A stretch of DNA of 64,000 nucleotides, taken from Phytohabitans rumicis. GTDB taxonomy: Bacteria > Actinomycetota > Actinomycetes > Mycobacteriales > Micromonosporaceae. The DNA is taken from NCBI RefSeq assembly GCF_011764445.1, contig NZ_BLPG01000001.1:9477316-9541315 (forward strand). The letters are read 5' to 3'. A model generated the notes under the pieces. It searched no databases. It was not told where the DNA came from and worked only from the letters and a program-made list of their open reading frames with translations. This document shows, piece by piece, positions 18,942 to 28,354 of this stretch. How positions within the stretch are numbered: the stretch's first letter is position 1; every line of letters starts with the position of its first letter. The position numbers and the translations under genes are program-made.

Positions 18942-19727
18942 TTAGGGATCTTTGTGTTGACTGGTGGTTGATGGAGGTTGGAGACCGTTCAGTGGTGAGG
19001 TGGGCAGGGCGATCCAGCCTTCGGTGCGGGCGGTGGCTAGGTGCTCGTCGTCGGGGCGGGTGGCTAGCCCGAGGGCGGCGGCCCGTGCTGTCAGGGCGGC
19101 AATGAGGGCGTCGGTGGCGTGGTCGCAGGCCCGGCACAACGTCTCGTGCGAGCCTAGGTCCAGCCACGGGATCTGTGCCTGTAGGCGGTGGACGAGTTCG
19201 GCGAGCCGGGGCAGGTTGGCGGTGCCTTTGTAGCCACGGGTCGGCAGTTCCCAGATGTGCATGCTCGCGGCCGGGTACACCTCGACGACCACGCCGGCGC
19301 CGGTGCGGTCGACCGGGTATCCGCGGTCGGCGAGTACCGCGAGCAGTGCGGCGGCGCGCATGGCGGTGTGCCCGATCCAGTCCGCCGCTACGCTCAGCGG
19401 CCATCGGCCCACGGCCCGGTGGACGATCTCGTCGGTCACTCGATAGGCCAGCTTGCGACGCCACACCAGGCCGGCGGCATCGTTGGGCACCGTCACGTGG
19501 CCGGTGTGATGGGCGGTGATGAACTCGAGGAACGCCGCCGGCCATCCCAGCGGGCAGTCGATGCCGGCCTTGTCGGCCCCGACGACCGCGTCCACGATGG
19601 CGTTGTCGTCGACGCCGACGCGCACATCGCGCAACTGGGCCCGACCGGAGGACCACTCGATGACGGCCAGCGCGGTACCCGCCGGCTCAGCGGCGAGATC
19701 CACTCCTACGGTCAACACCCCGCCCAC
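18942..19727 (-). CDS. DUF429 domain protein (RNase H-like fold)
   Basis: The 261-residue product begins with the DUF429 strand (VGVDLAAEPAGTALAVIEW). It contains a DCPLGWP block near 57-62, a central EVYPAA motif and a C-terminal CDHATDALIAALTARA helix, all characteristic of DUF429. The family is predicted to be RNase H-like nucleases with acidic active-site residues, here including the Asp in GVDLA. The GTG start has only weak upstream complementarity. It has no operon partner. Confidence 0.85.
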   Translation of the reverse strand: MGGVLTVGVDLAAEPAGTALAVIEWSSGRAQLRDVRVGVDDNAIVDAVVGADKAGIDCPLGWPAAFLEFITAHHTGHVTVPNDAAGLVWRRKLAYRVTDEIVHRAVGRWPLSVAADWIGHTAMRAAALLAVLADRGYPVDRTGAGVVVEVYPAASMHIWELPTRGYKGTANLPRLAELVHRLQAQIPWLDLGSHETLCRACDHATDALIAALTARAAALGLATRPDDEHLATARTEGWIALPTSPLNGLQPPSTTSQHKDP

Positions 19728-20003
19728 CGTAGATGCACCAGCGGCCGACAGTGAACTCCTACCGCGCCAGTCGCGGCAGCCATCACTCTCCGTGTTCCTG
19801 ACGATCGCGGCGGTTCCTCATGCGCTGTCGTGCCGAAGACAGTGCGGTTGTCGCCGCATTTATGGCGGCATCCCGATGCGTGGTCGCCGCTAGCTCACCG
19901 ATCTTGGTGGCGCGACGAGGCTAGCCTGGGAGCCAACTACCTTGGGGTTCCCCCAAGCCGTAGAAGCTACTCCGAGCATCGAGGGCAGAGGTTTGGAGGC
20001 TAC

Positions 20004-20750
20004 ATGGCCGACCGTTGGGATCAGCATCGGATTTCCCGCGACCGGAAGCCTATTCAGGCACTGAAGCTGATGCTGATATTCTTTGCGATCGACCTCGCGT
20101 GGGAGGTTCTGCGGGCAAATGTCAATGCATCACAGAAGAGCGATTGGCCTTGGCGATTCACGGTTCTGGACCCGTCAACGTGCGCAACGCTCACGGCTCT
20201 CATGGCCGGAATCCTTGTCACCAGAAGCCAGTACGCGCAGGCGACACTGCCAATACTGAATTGGTCGGCGTACCCAGGTGGAAGCGACTTTGTTAAGGGC
20301 TCCCTGCGTACCGTGCGCCTGTTCAACGCGGGGGGCGGCCGGGCTATCGTCAAGGCGATAGAGTACCGACATGAATTGACGACGACGGAAGGAGAGTCGC
20401 GATCCTCACTCGGGCCCTGGCTCGGCTGGTACGAATTCGTGAAGTCGATCGAAGGTCTCGGACTGAGGCGGCCCGAAGAAATATTCGTTCTTCATCTCGG
20501 TATTGGGACCAGCATCCCGCTTACTACGAAGAGTGGGGACGGCATCGAGCTGATCGCTTTTGGGCAAGCGGCGCTAGGTCGTCTCCGTCTCGTTGACATA
20601 AGAATCCGAATCGAAGATACGCTCGGCGACATCCACGAGAAGCAGTTACGATGCCTAAGAGGCGATGCCGATCCGGGAGGAGAGTCGTCGTCTTCCCGAT
20701 TTGCTTATTTCTCGGCCCAGCGTACACCCGACTCGCAGTCTGTCCAGTGA
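20004..20750 (+). CDS. Membrane-anchored hypothetical protein, 248 aa, atypical codon use
   Basis: ATG follows GGAGG at a good distance. Two hydrophobic helices (about residues 20-38 and 56-76) precede a cytoplasmic-looking beta-rich domain of about 160 residues. That domain contains the segments VRLFNAGGGRAIVKAIEYRH and IFVLHLGIGTSIPL. No family is recognised. Third codon positions use far more A and T (ATA, AGA, TTT, GAA) than the neighbours, which suggests recent horizontal transfer. Confidence 0.7.
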   Translation: MADRWDQHRISRDRKPIQALKLMLIFFAIDLAWEVLRANVNASQKSDWPWRFTVLDPSTCATLTALMAGILVTRSQYAQATLPILNWSAYPGGSDFVKGSLRTVRLFNAGGGRAIVKAIEYRHELTTTEGESRSSLGPWLGWYEFVKSIEGLGLRRPEEIFVLHLGIGTSIPLTTKSGDGIELIAFGQAALGRLRLVDIRIRIEDTLGDIHEKQLRCLRGDADPGGESSSSRFAYFSAQRTPDSQSVQ

Positions 20751-21135
20751 ACTGTAACGGGGCCATCGGACTCGTGATCAAGTGAGCGCATTATCATGCC
20801 GCCGATAGCGTGCGTTCCTGCCGAGTCTTGCCAGGTCCGCGCTCTGAGGCTGGCGGACGCCGAAGCCGGAACGGAGCGAAGGGTCCGGGATGACCTGGAT
20901 GGGCGTCGTACCAAACCCGGGGCGGTTCACGGTGCACCGGAGCTGACACTGGAGCTGGTCCTGATAGACATTGCCCAGATCTGCGCGCAGGCCGGCTATT
21001 GACCGTCTCGGCGTGTTGCGGCCCGGAGCGGGGCCACCGGCGACCGGAAGACGCGGCTCGTCAGGTACTCGAAGCCGGAGGCGTCGTTGTGGAGTGCCGT
21101 CGAGTCGTGGCGCGGGGGTAGGAGTGGGGCCGTGT
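20751..21135. other. No clear gene; possible leftward fragment
   Basis: On the minus strand, 20705-20870 reads as plausible protein ending SDGPVTVHWTDCESGVRWAEK. A different minus frame further upstream also looks protein-like. The two cannot be joined by a one-base loss, and no start signal is visible. I treat this as intergenic or degraded sequence beside the transferred gene at 20004. Confidence 0.3.
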
Positions 21136-23199
21136 CTACCAGGCGATGGCCTGCTCCCACATTTGGACATACGCCTCGGCCCCGGACATGAGCTGCTTGC
21201 GTAGCAGGGGGCTGTCGCTGCCGGACTGTTGGATGAGGTCGGTGGTCCAGTCGGCGAACAGGCCGTATTGAGCGGCGCCGTCGGTGTTGAGGTCGAAGGT
21301 GCGCGATCCGAAGGTCTGCTTGTTCACGGTGGTGCCGTTGGGTGCGGTGAACGGGTAGACGAGCGGGTCGGCCGTCGCGTTCGGGCGCGGGTTTGCCTGG
21401 TCGCCGAGGCCGTTGACGTCGGTGCCGTAGCCGTAGCCGACGATGGTGCTGCCGTGCGGTGCGGCGTTGTTGGCGCGCCATTCGCTGAGGAACTCCGGTA
21501 CCGAGTGCGCGTACGTGGCCACGAACCCGCCCAGTGCGAGAATTTGGTCGATCATCGCCGGATCGGACCAGCTGTGCACTGAGGTCACGCCCGGGTAGTG
21601 GGCCGCTGTGGCCATGTCCAGCACGGCCTGCGCGGTCTTCACGCTCATGTGGTCAACGTGGATGATCATGCCGCGCTGCATCATCGTCTGGATGAGGTAG
21701 CGGCCGAGGCTGGTCAGCCCGCGGGTGTTGCAGATCTTGCCGCTGGGGTAGATCGGCAGCACCGCGCCGGGCGGCAGGCCCACGGCGCCGAAGCTCAGCA
21801 GCCGGACGAGGTCGTCGTTGACCAGCGGCTGCTCGTTGTCGGACGGGCCGGTGCAACTGGTGGCTGTCCACCAGTGCCCGGTGGACAGCAGGTTGCCCAG
21901 GTTGACGAACGCCCCGCTGACGCCTGAGTCGAACCGCGTGCCGCCGAAGGCGTTGTCGAACTTGTGTACCGGGTAGATACCGGAGACGCCGAGTGCCTGC
22001 AGCTCGTTGAGGCCGGCGTCGATCTGGGCCGTGGTGCACTGCGGGACGTCGTTGATCTCGCGGCAGCCGAAGATCTCCGAGTTCTCGACGCCGATCGTCA
22101 CGGCCAGCTTGCCCTGTGCCGCGATGTTGCGCACCTGCGCCGGCGTGGCGGCGATGCGGAACCAGCCCTTGCCGGCGCCGCCGTTCTGCGCGTCGATGTA
22201 GTCCTGCATCGAGTAGAGATAGCGGGACTGGGTCCGGATCTGGTCCATCTCGTCGCAGGACGTGTCGCGGTAGGGGAACAGCTCGCAGATGGCGCGGTTC
22301 GCGACGAGCAGCGCGTTAAGCACCCGCTGGCCGGACCGCCAGGACCGCTCGATGCCCCGGAAGTACGACTGCTCGTGCAGCAGCGAGTTGTGCTGTGGCC
22401 AGTCGCCGAACGTCGGCCAGCCGTCCTCTGGCGAGTTCACCGGGTCGGTTCCCCCAATGATCGCCTCGAACAGCGCACCCACGTTCAAGCTGCGGTGCGT
22501 GTCGCAGCCAGCGAGTGCCACTTGCACGCCACCGGACGCCCACGCCTCGCCGCAGTGCATCCGACCGCCGAACGCGGCGGCGGCGGTGACGTGGGCGTGC
22601 GCGTCGATCGTCCCCACGAGCTTGCCGCTGCCGTCGATGCCCGGCGCGGCAGTGCCGGTGACGCCCGGGTCGATGTCCGGTGGGATGTAGCACCCCGTCG
22701 CGGTCGCCAGCGCGATGGTGTACGACGAACTGGCCGCGCCGAGACTCCACAGGAACGAGCCCATGACCTGGCCGGTGGCCGTCGCGGTGAATCGGTACCG
22801 GTCGCCGGCCTTGGTCACCGTGAAGTCGGCCCGGTCGCCGTACGAGTCTCCAGCCAGGATGAAACCGACAATGCTCTGGTACGCCGGCTTGCCGTCGGAG
22901 CCGATCACCTCGTATCGGCCGAGCTGGGTAGCCTCCAGCCGGAACGACGTGGCACCGGACGCGGACGAGGTGAAGCCGTAGCCAGCCCCGCTGCGCGCCA
23001 CGTAACCGACCGAGCTGGAGCCGCTGTAGACACGCAGCGAGGCGCAGGTGCCGTCCAGCGCGTCGGCGTTGGCCGTGATCGACCCGGCCGAGGCCGGCGG
23101 CGCGGCGACGACCGTGACCGCCGCGAGCGAGACGAGTAAGCCAACCGTGAAGGCGGCCAAGCGGGATCGGCGCGGTCGGTGACACGGCGACAGGGACAT
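21136..23199 (-). CDS. Secreted amidohydrolase-fold protein (membrane-dipeptidase-like)
   Basis: The 687-residue product has a Sec signal peptide (residues 1-38, ending ASAG). A beta-rich N-terminal domain of about 150 residues follows, then a TIM-barrel metallo-hydrolase domain. That domain begins TIDAHAHV (metal-binding HxH). Further candidate metal ligands are in IIHVDHMS, SVHSWSD and DVNGLGDQ. The layout resembles secreted peptidase M19/amidohydrolase-like enzymes. The substrate is unknown, although dipeptides or similar amides are typical for the fold. It is monocistronic and divergent from the TPR gene at 23379. Confidence 0.75.
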   Translation of the reverse strand: MSLSPCHRPRRSRLAAFTVGLLVSLAAVTVVAAPPASAGSITANADALDGTCASLRVYSGSSSVGYVARSGAGYGFTSSASGATSFRLEATQLGRYEVIGSDGKPAYQSIVGFILAGDSYGDRADFTVTKAGDRYRFTATATGQVMGSFLWSLGAASSSYTIALATATGCYIPPDIDPGVTGTAAPGIDGSGKLVGTIDAHAHVTAAAAFGGRMHCGEAWASGGVQVALAGCDTHRSLNVGALFEAIIGGTDPVNSPEDGWPTFGDWPQHNSLLHEQSYFRGIERSWRSGQRVLNALLVANRAICELFPYRDTSCDEMDQIRTQSRYLYSMQDYIDAQNGGAGKGWFRIAATPAQVRNIAAQGKLAVTIGVENSEIFGCREINDVPQCTTAQIDAGLNELQALGVSGIYPVHKFDNAFGGTRFDSGVSGAFVNLGNLLSTGHWWTATSCTGPSDNEQPLVNDDLVRLLSFGAVGLPPGAVLPIYPSGKICNTRGLTSLGRYLIQTMMQRGMIIHVDHMSVKTAQAVLDMATAAHYPGVTSVHSWSDPAMIDQILALGGFVATYAHSVPEFLSEWRANNAAPHGSTIVGYGYGTDVNGLGDQANPRPNATADPLVYPFTAPNGTTVNKQTFGSRTFDLNTDGAAQYGLFADWTTDLIQQSGSDSPLLRKQLMSGAEAYVQMWEQAIAW

Positions 23200-23378
23200 G
23201 ATGGTGCCCCTTCATGCGTGCCGGATCGCCTGATCCGGCGGCCGGTGTGAACTCATTTCAGAGTCTGATAGACGTCGATGACTGTCAACAGGAAGCGAAA
23301 CCTTTTCGGCTTTCCTGGTCCACAGGGGTCGTTCGCGATCGGCTCACCGGCGTCGGTTGGCCGGGCGATGGCGCAGGG

Positions 23379-24572
23379 ATGTCGGTTGTTGCAGGTGCCC
23401 GCGATGATGTGGCGGTGCAGGAGACCGAACGGTTCTCGCCCGGGCAGCGGCTGAGCCGTGGTATCGCGATGGCCGTGGCGATCGTGATCATCGGTTGTGT
23501 CGTGGTGTTCCTAGTTGGCGGGCTGGTGGAGGGCCTGGGCTGGTGGGTGCTCGTCGTGCTGGCAGCGCTTGTCGGCGGCGTGGGCTGGTTGAAGTGGCTG
23601 CAGGTGCGCAAGGCCCGGGCGTGGCGGCGCGGTGTCGATGTCGTTCATGAGGTGTACGTTGACGCGCTGGACCGCGCTGAGTGCGGGGACCTGACCGGCG
23701 CCGCCGAGCGTTTCGAGGAGGCCATTGCGGCGTCGAGTCGGCTGGGTGGCGACGCCGGGCAGTACGTGATGGTCCTCCTGCAGGGGCTCGCCTCGGTGCG
23801 CGTGGCTCAGGGTGACCTCGGGCGTGCCGTGGCGGTCTGGCAGCGGGCGCACGCGCTAAGCCGTGCCGAGCAAGGCGACGATGCTGCACAGACCCTCGCC
23901 ACGGCGAACGGAATCGCGGCGGTGCTGCTGACACAAGGTGAGCGGGAGGCGGCCGGGGAGCGGTACCAGGACACCCTCGCGCGCTGCCGGCGGCTGCTGG
24001 ACGCAGCCCACCCGGAGACCGTCACCGCGCTGAACGGTGTCGCCAGGAGCGCCCCCACGCCGCAGGTGGGTCCGTTGCACCAGCAGGCTGCCGAGCTGTA
24101 CGCGCGGATCCTCGGGCCGTCGCATCCCGACACGCTCATCGCGCAGCGGCAGGCCGCCCCGGACGATCCCGCGGCCGCCTGCCTGGCCATCGGTGATCTT
24201 GGCGGCGCCCGGGCGTTGTCCGCGCAAGCCCTGGCGGACTGCGTGCAGCGGCATGGCGAGGCCGACCCGCGTACCGTGGCCGCGCTGAACGACCTCGCCA
24301 TGGTGCTGCGCGAACAGCGGGACCTGACCGCGGCATACCGTATGTACGAACGGGCCGCCGAGCTGTGCGGCCGGCTACCGGGCGGGCCACACCCACAGCA
24401 GCTGGCAGCGGGTAACGGGATCGCCCAGGTGATGCTCCTGCAAGGCGACGTGGTCAACGCCGCGACGGAACTGGCCGCCGTCCTTGACGGCTGCCTCACG
24501 CGGTACGGCAAGCAGCACCCGGAGACGGCTGCGGCACGGCGGAACCTCGAAAGGCTGGAAGCGCCCAGTTGA
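23379..24572 (+). CDS. Membrane-anchored TPR protein
   Basis: From ATG 23379 the product is 397 residues. Two hydrophobic helices (about 30-50 and 53-72) are followed by a basic turn. A cytoplasmic array of TPRs then carries the actinobacterial (H)P(E/D)T spacers (AHPETVTALNGVA, SHPDTLIAQ, QHPETAAARRNL). The frame is open upstream to 23214, but no better start is seen. It is probably an interaction scaffold. The stop overlaps the start of a TetR remnant. Confidence 0.7.
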   Translation: MSVVAGARDDVAVQETERFSPGQRLSRGIAMAVAIVIIGCVVVFLVGGLVEGLGWWVLVVLAALVGGVGWLKWLQVRKARAWRRGVDVVHEVYVDALDRAECGDLTGAAERFEEAIAASSRLGGDAGQYVMVLLQGLASVRVAQGDLGRAVAVWQRAHALSRAEQGDDAAQTLATANGIAAVLLTQGEREAAGERYQDTLARCRRLLDAAHPETVTALNGVARSAPTPQVGPLHQQAAELYARILGPSHPDTLIAQRQAAPDDPAAACLAIGDLGGARALSAQALADCVQRHGEADPRTVAALNDLAMVLREQRDLTAAYRMYERAAELCGRLPGGPHPQQLAAGNGIAQVMLLQGDVVNAATELAAVLDGCLTRYGKQHPETAAARRNLERLEAPS

Positions 24573-24966
24573 ATCCCGACGCCTGGGTCGGGCTGACCGC
24601 CTCGCTGGACAAGATCTGCGAGCTGCAGGCGTTCAACCGGGGGCTGCGCGAGGTCATGCTCGGCACCGGCGGGCCGGTGGGCGGCAGGCCCTGGTCGGCC
24701 GGCGGGTCAAGCCCCTCGTCGGCGGGTTGGTCGAGCGGGCCAAGGCGCAGGGTTCGCTGCGCGAGGACGTCGTGGGTGTGGACCTGCCGATGATCCAGCT
24801 GATGGTCGCGGCGATCACCGACCACACTGGACAGCCAGACCTGTGGCGGCGATACCTTCGCCTGCTGCTGGACGGCATGCGACCGGGTACGAGCACCTCA
24901 CTGCCGCCCATCTCCGGAGCCGGGGGCGGCCTGTTCGCACGCGGCCCCGGACGGCCCCGCCGGTGA
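24569..24966 (+). pseudogene. TetR-family regulator relic (C-terminal ligand domain)
   Basis: The reading begins inside a TetR C-terminal domain (DKICELQAFNRGLREVML). It shifts frame by one lost base near 24680 and continues as VERAKAQGSLREDVVGVDLPMIQLMV and LWRRYLRLLLDGMRP. The DNA-binding helix-turn-helix is absent and the previous gene's stop overlaps the left boundary. It cannot be a working regulator as it stands. Confidence 0.65.
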
Positions 24967-25020
24967 CTGCTCGACCTAGGTTCGACCGTGACGCACGGCA
25001 AACGGGGGATGAGGGGGCGT

Positions 25021-25950
25021 TCAGTGCGCGAGACGGGCCCGTACCCACTCCGCGATGCGTGCGGTGACCCAGCCGTCGATCGGCCTGGTGAGCTGACCCC
25101 GATACCGCCACAATCCCGGCGGGCCGGGGTCGCGGCGCAGCAGGTGGGTGAGGTCGGTCGGCACTTCGGCGTCGAACGGGCCGGTCACGAGCCGGCCGAT
25201 GCGTGCCACGTCGGCCGGGTCGACCTGGATGTCCTTGCCGCCGGTGATCGCAAGCACCGGCCGGTCGATGGCGGCCAGGTCCGGGCCCGGGTCGTGGGCC
25301 ATGTACTCGCGCAGCCACCTGTCGGTCAGGCGCGAGCGTGGCATCCGCTCGTGCCGGTCGGCGGTGGACCCGCGGACCCGGTCGCGCTCGCGGGCCTGAC
25401 GGCGCGCCAGTATCGGGCCTAACGGTCGCAGCGGCCGTGGCAGCGTGGTCGCGATCCGGTCGCTCTGCCAGGCCATCACTCGATCGCCAGGCTGCGCGGC
25501 ACCCGCGAGCAGCACATACCCGGCTGGCGGTGGAGCGGCCCGTACGAGGTTGGCCGCCAACACAGCTCCGGTCGAGTGCCCGACGACGAAGACCCGCTCC
25601 GGGTCTACCCCAGGGTGGGCACGCAACGCGGCGAGGGCGGCTGCGGCGTCGCCGCACTCGGTGTGGAAGCCGGTGCTCAGGTAGTCACCGCCCGAGGCGC
25701 CCACGCCCCGCTTGTCGTAGCGCAGCAGGACGCAGCCGTGGTCGGCCAGTGCCACCGCGAGCGCCTGGCCCAGTCCCAGCGCCATCCCGGGCATGGCGGA
25801 GTCGCGGTCGATCGGCCCTGAGCCGTTGATGAGCAACGCGGACGGGTGGCGGCCGTCCCCGTCGGGCCGAGTGAGCGCGCCGGCCAACAGCGCTCCGGTT
25901 GCCCGGATCTCGACAGTCTGTTCCCGCAACGACCCACCCTTCGTTCTCAC
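25021..25950 (-). CDS. Alpha/beta-hydrolase
   Basis: The 309-residue product has the alpha/beta-hydrolase pattern: an oxyanion segment INGSGP near 40, a strand LLRYDKRGVGAS and the nucleophile elbow GHSTGA. An acid loop ITGGKDIQVDP and a late His in TDLTHLLRRDP follow. It resembles the acyl-aminoacyl-peptidase/DLH-like group rather than lipases, with no signal peptide. GTG 25950 is used, but a TTG six codons in, after AAGGGTGGG, is also possible. It is divergent from an HTH regulator 39 bases away. Confidence 0.8.
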   Translation of the reverse strand: MRTKGGSLREQTVEIRATGALLAGALTRPDGDGRHPSALLINGSGPIDRDSAMPGMALGLGQALAVALADHGCVLLRYDKRGVGASGGDYLSTGFHTECGDAAAALAALRAHPGVDPERVFVVGHSTGAVLAANLVRAAPPPAGYVLLAGAAQPGDRVMAWQSDRIATTLPRPLRPLGPILARRQARERDRVRGSTADRHERMPRSRLTDRWLREYMAHDPGPDLAAIDRPVLAITGGKDIQVDPADVARIGRLVTGPFDAEVPTDLTHLLRRDPGPPGLWRYRGQLTRPIDGWVTARIAEWVRARLAH

Positions 25951-25954
25951 TCCT

Positions 25955-25985
25955 GAGAATAATCGGAGCTCAAGCTAACATTCTC
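25955..25985. promoter_or_regulatory. Inverted repeat in the hydrolase/HTH divergent promoter
   Basis: GAGAAT (25955-25960) and ATTCTC (25980-25985) form a 6-bp inverted repeat. It lies in the AT-richer 39-base gap between the divergent starts. A role as operator for the adjacent regulator is inferred from position only. Confidence 0.4.
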
Positions 25986-25989
25986 GATT

Positions 25990-26546
25990 GTGATAATCAA
26001 CGCCGACCCGGCGCGACCCGGCGCTGGAATCGTGGAGACCGTGCTGCATCCGGTCCGGTTGCGCATCGTGCACGCGCTCATGGATCGCGAGCTGACCGCA
26101 CGCCAGCTCATCGCCGAACTCAGCGACATCCCGCAGGCATCGCTCTACCGACACGTCGGGCGCCTGGTAGACGCGGGGGTGCTGCGAGTGACCCGCGAGG
26201 AGCGGGTGCGCGGCGGCACACAGCGCACGTACACGGTGGTGGAGTCCGCCGTCGCCCTCGGCCCCCGCGACTTCGACGCCGCATCCCCGCCGACCACCAG
26301 CGCTACTTCGCCGCGTTCGTCGGCGCGCTGGTCGCCGGGTTCGAGCAGTACCTGCGAACCGCTGGCGCCGCCCCCAACCGCGACGGCGTGGCGTACCAGC
26401 AGATTCCGGTCTGGGTCACTCCGGCCGAGTCGCGCGAACTCGCCGCCACGATCACCGACCTGCTACGCCCCTTGCGGGTGCGGACGGGTGGCCGGCGGCG
26501 CCGGACGACGTTCGCGATGGTCGTGCACCCCGACCCGGCCACCTAG
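25990..26546 (+). pseudogene. ArsR/HTH_20-type regulator with an apparent frameshift
   Basis: The first frame encodes a winged helix: VLHPVRLRIVHALMD, then LIAELSDIPQASLYRHVGRLVDAGVL with wing GGTQRTYTV. At 26283-26290 (ATCCCCGCCGA) the frame changes by one lost base. The second frame supplies the rest (ADHQRYFAAFVGALVAGFEQYL to VVHPDPAT). Together they make a normal regulator of about 185 residues, so the gene is probably intact in the organism. It is divergent from the alpha/beta-hydrolase, its likely target. Confidence 0.7.
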
Positions 26547-26687
26547 ATCGTTGATCGGTATTTCGGGGGTGGTCAGGGGCCGGGCTAGTGGTCGTAGGTG
26601 TCGGGGCGGGGGCGGTTGGCCGTGCCGTCCACAACCCGCCGCCGGCCGCGCCGGCTGACGTGCGTTGTTGGCGCTTCCTCCGAGGGC

Positions 26688-27035
26688 TCAGCTGGTGACG
26701 AGCATGGCGATGCCGCCGAGCAGGGTAAGAGCGGACAGGACGGCGAGGGCGGCGGTGCGCTGGCGAACGCGGGATCCGCCGACGACGCGTAGTGCAAGAG
26801 CCAGGGGACCGATGGGAAGCATGGTGGTGGATCCTTTCGAGGAGGGCGCGGCGATTCGCGGTGCGGCGCTCATGGCGCCCAGCGCTAGGCGTAGGGGAGA
26901 TAGGTCGAAGTCGGCTGCGGCTTGGACATCGGCTCGCCACTGTTCGAGGTAGCGGGCACGCTGTTCGGGGTCGGGGAGCAGCGCCGCCGCGCAGCGCACC
27001 ACGGCGAGCGCGGCGCGCAGGTGAAGCAGTTTCAT
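26688..27035 (-). CDS. Hypothetical membrane protein paired with PadR
   Basis: The 115-residue product has an N-terminal amphipathic region with an LLPDPEQRARYLEQWRADV motif common in actinomycete proteins beside PadR regulators. Two hydrophobic segments (about 71-86 and 93-113) follow. The ATG overlaps the PadR stop by four bases (27032-27035), and AGGTGG precedes it. Translational coupling with PadR is therefore likely. The molecular role is unknown. Confidence 0.65.
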   Translation of the reverse strand: MKLLHLRAALAVVRCAAALLPDPEQRARYLEQWRADVQAAADFDLSPLRLALGAMSAAPRIAAPSSKGSTTMLPIGPLALALRVVGGSRVRQRTAALAVLSALTLLGGIAMLVTS

Positions 27036-27349
27036 TGGGCCACCTGTGAGGACGATGGCCGCCACGATGGCGATCTTTCGGCGGCCCGCGCGCATACCCG
27101 GCGTGCCTCGGTGGCCCCTTCGGCCGTCAACCGGTACATGCGCCGCCGCGGTCCGCGCCGGTCGCTGGCGTCGTCCCAACTGGAGGTCGCCCAGCCGGCC
27201 TGCTCCAGGCGGTCCAGTAGCGGATAGACGCTTCCTGATGGTCGTCCGGTCAGCTTGATGATCTCCAACCCCCATCGGGGTTGGTCGCTGTCGAGCAGCA
27301 CGGTCAGCACGTCCACGGTGGCCCTGCCGATGCGCCCGAGCTGCTGCAT
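27032..27349 (-). CDS. PadR-family transcriptional regulator
   Basis: The 105-residue winged-helix protein has the PadR signature: ATVDVLTVLLD, then GLEIIKLTGRPSGSVYPLLDRLEQAGW, and the wing GPRRRMYRLTAEG. PadR proteins are dimeric repressors that often control an adjacent membrane protein gene. Here that is the overlapping downstream gene. It starts at ATG 27349. Confidence 0.85.
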   Translation of the reverse strand: MQQLGRIGRATVDVLTVLLDSDQPRWGLEIIKLTGRPSGSVYPLLDRLEQAGWATSSWDDASDRRGPRRRMYRLTAEGATEARRVCARAAERSPSWRPSSSQVAQ

Positions 27350-27432
27350 GGACCGTAGCCTACCTATGTAGTTTAAGGTTGTCCATCGTGATTGTCTGCC
27401 TGGCGCTGACGTACGGCAAGCGCTTCGCCGAG

Positions 27433-28281
27433 CTACGTGTCCTTCGGGTGGTATCGGGAGGTGCCGGTGCGTACGGCGGTGGTCGCCAGGGTGGTGTACT
27501 GCATCGTGAAGCGTCCGCCCAGCGTGTCGATGGCGGTCCCGACCGCGTTGAGGATGTCGGCTGTCTTGTCGGGTGGCAGGTGGGTGAGGCCGCCGGTGGT
27601 GGGGAGCAGGGCCAGCCATTGGTCGCGCGTGTAGGGCTGCTCCCAGTCGAATCGCCACTGTTCGGGGTCGTGGAACTGTTCCGTCTCGCGGATCTTGTCG
27701 GCGATCTTCGCGTAACCCGCTTGGTACATGTCCAGGGGACGTCGAGCCGGCAGATTGTTGAACGGTGAGTCTGGTACCACCCTGCGGTAGGCGGCGGCGA
27801 ACGGCTCGGCCACCTCGATGGGCGGCTCGAACACGTGCCCGAAGATCGCCAGCCGTCCATCCGGGCGCAGCACCCGGGCCGCCTTGAGTACGCCGGCGAC
27901 CGGATCGACCCAGTGCCACGACTGGGCGGCGATCACCGCGTCGAACGTCCGGCCGGCCGGCTCCCAGCCTTCGAACGTCGCCACCTCGACCCGTAGGCCG
28001 CGGGCTCGCGCGAGGTCGGCCATCCGCGCATCCGGCTCGACGCCGAGCACCGCGCAGCTGGCGGCCTGGAACTGGCGGGCTGCGATGCCGGTACCACAGC
28101 CCACGTCGAGCACGTCGGGCCCGGGGCTCCCGGCGACGATCCGCGCCACCAAGGCATCGGGGTAGCCGGGTCGGGCCTGGTCGTAGCGTTGCGCGTCCGC
28201 ACCGAACGACTCGGCCATCGGCCGGGCATGATGCAGCTCCGCGGGGGACGGCGCTGGCTGCTCTCGCGGTAAAGTGGTCAC
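27433..28281 (-). CDS. Class I SAM-dependent methyltransferase
   Basis: The 282-residue product carries motif I (VLDVGCGTGIA) near 57-67, the acidic end of beta-2 (VLGVEPD) and a post-I motif (FDAVIAAQSWHWVD). This is the pattern of the UbiE/Trm9-like type 11 methyltransferases. The substrate is unknown. The start is GTG 28281, immediately beside a palindrome and divergent from a TetR gene, so it is very probably repressed by that TetR. Confidence 0.85.
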   Translation of the reverse strand: MTTLPREQPAPSPAELHHARPMAESFGADAQRYDQARPGYPDALVARIVAGSPGPDVLDVGCGTGIAARQFQAASCAVLGVEPDARMADLARARGLRVEVATFEGWEPAGRTFDAVIAAQSWHWVDPVAGVLKAARVLRPDGRLAIFGHVFEPPIEVAEPFAAAYRRVVPDSPFNNLPARRPLDMYQAGYAKIADKIRETEQFHDPEQWRFDWEQPYTRDQWLALLPTTGGLTHLPPDKTADILNAVGTAIDTLGGRFTMQYTTLATTAVRTGTSRYHPKDT

Positions 28282-28291
28282 GTGCCCACCT

Positions 28292-28311
28292 TAGTGGGCG
28301 TGTGCCCACTA
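28292..28311. promoter_or_regulatory. TetR operator palindrome
   Basis: TAGTGGGC and GCCCACTA form a perfect 8-bp inverted repeat around GTGT. A further GCCCAC half-site lies at 28284-28289. It sits 11 bases from the methyltransferase start codon and 44 bases from the TetR start. Binding there would block both divergent genes. Confidence 0.75.
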
Positions 28312-28354
28312 GACAACGGGTGCCGACTGGTTGACGTATCGAGAGGATCTGTGA

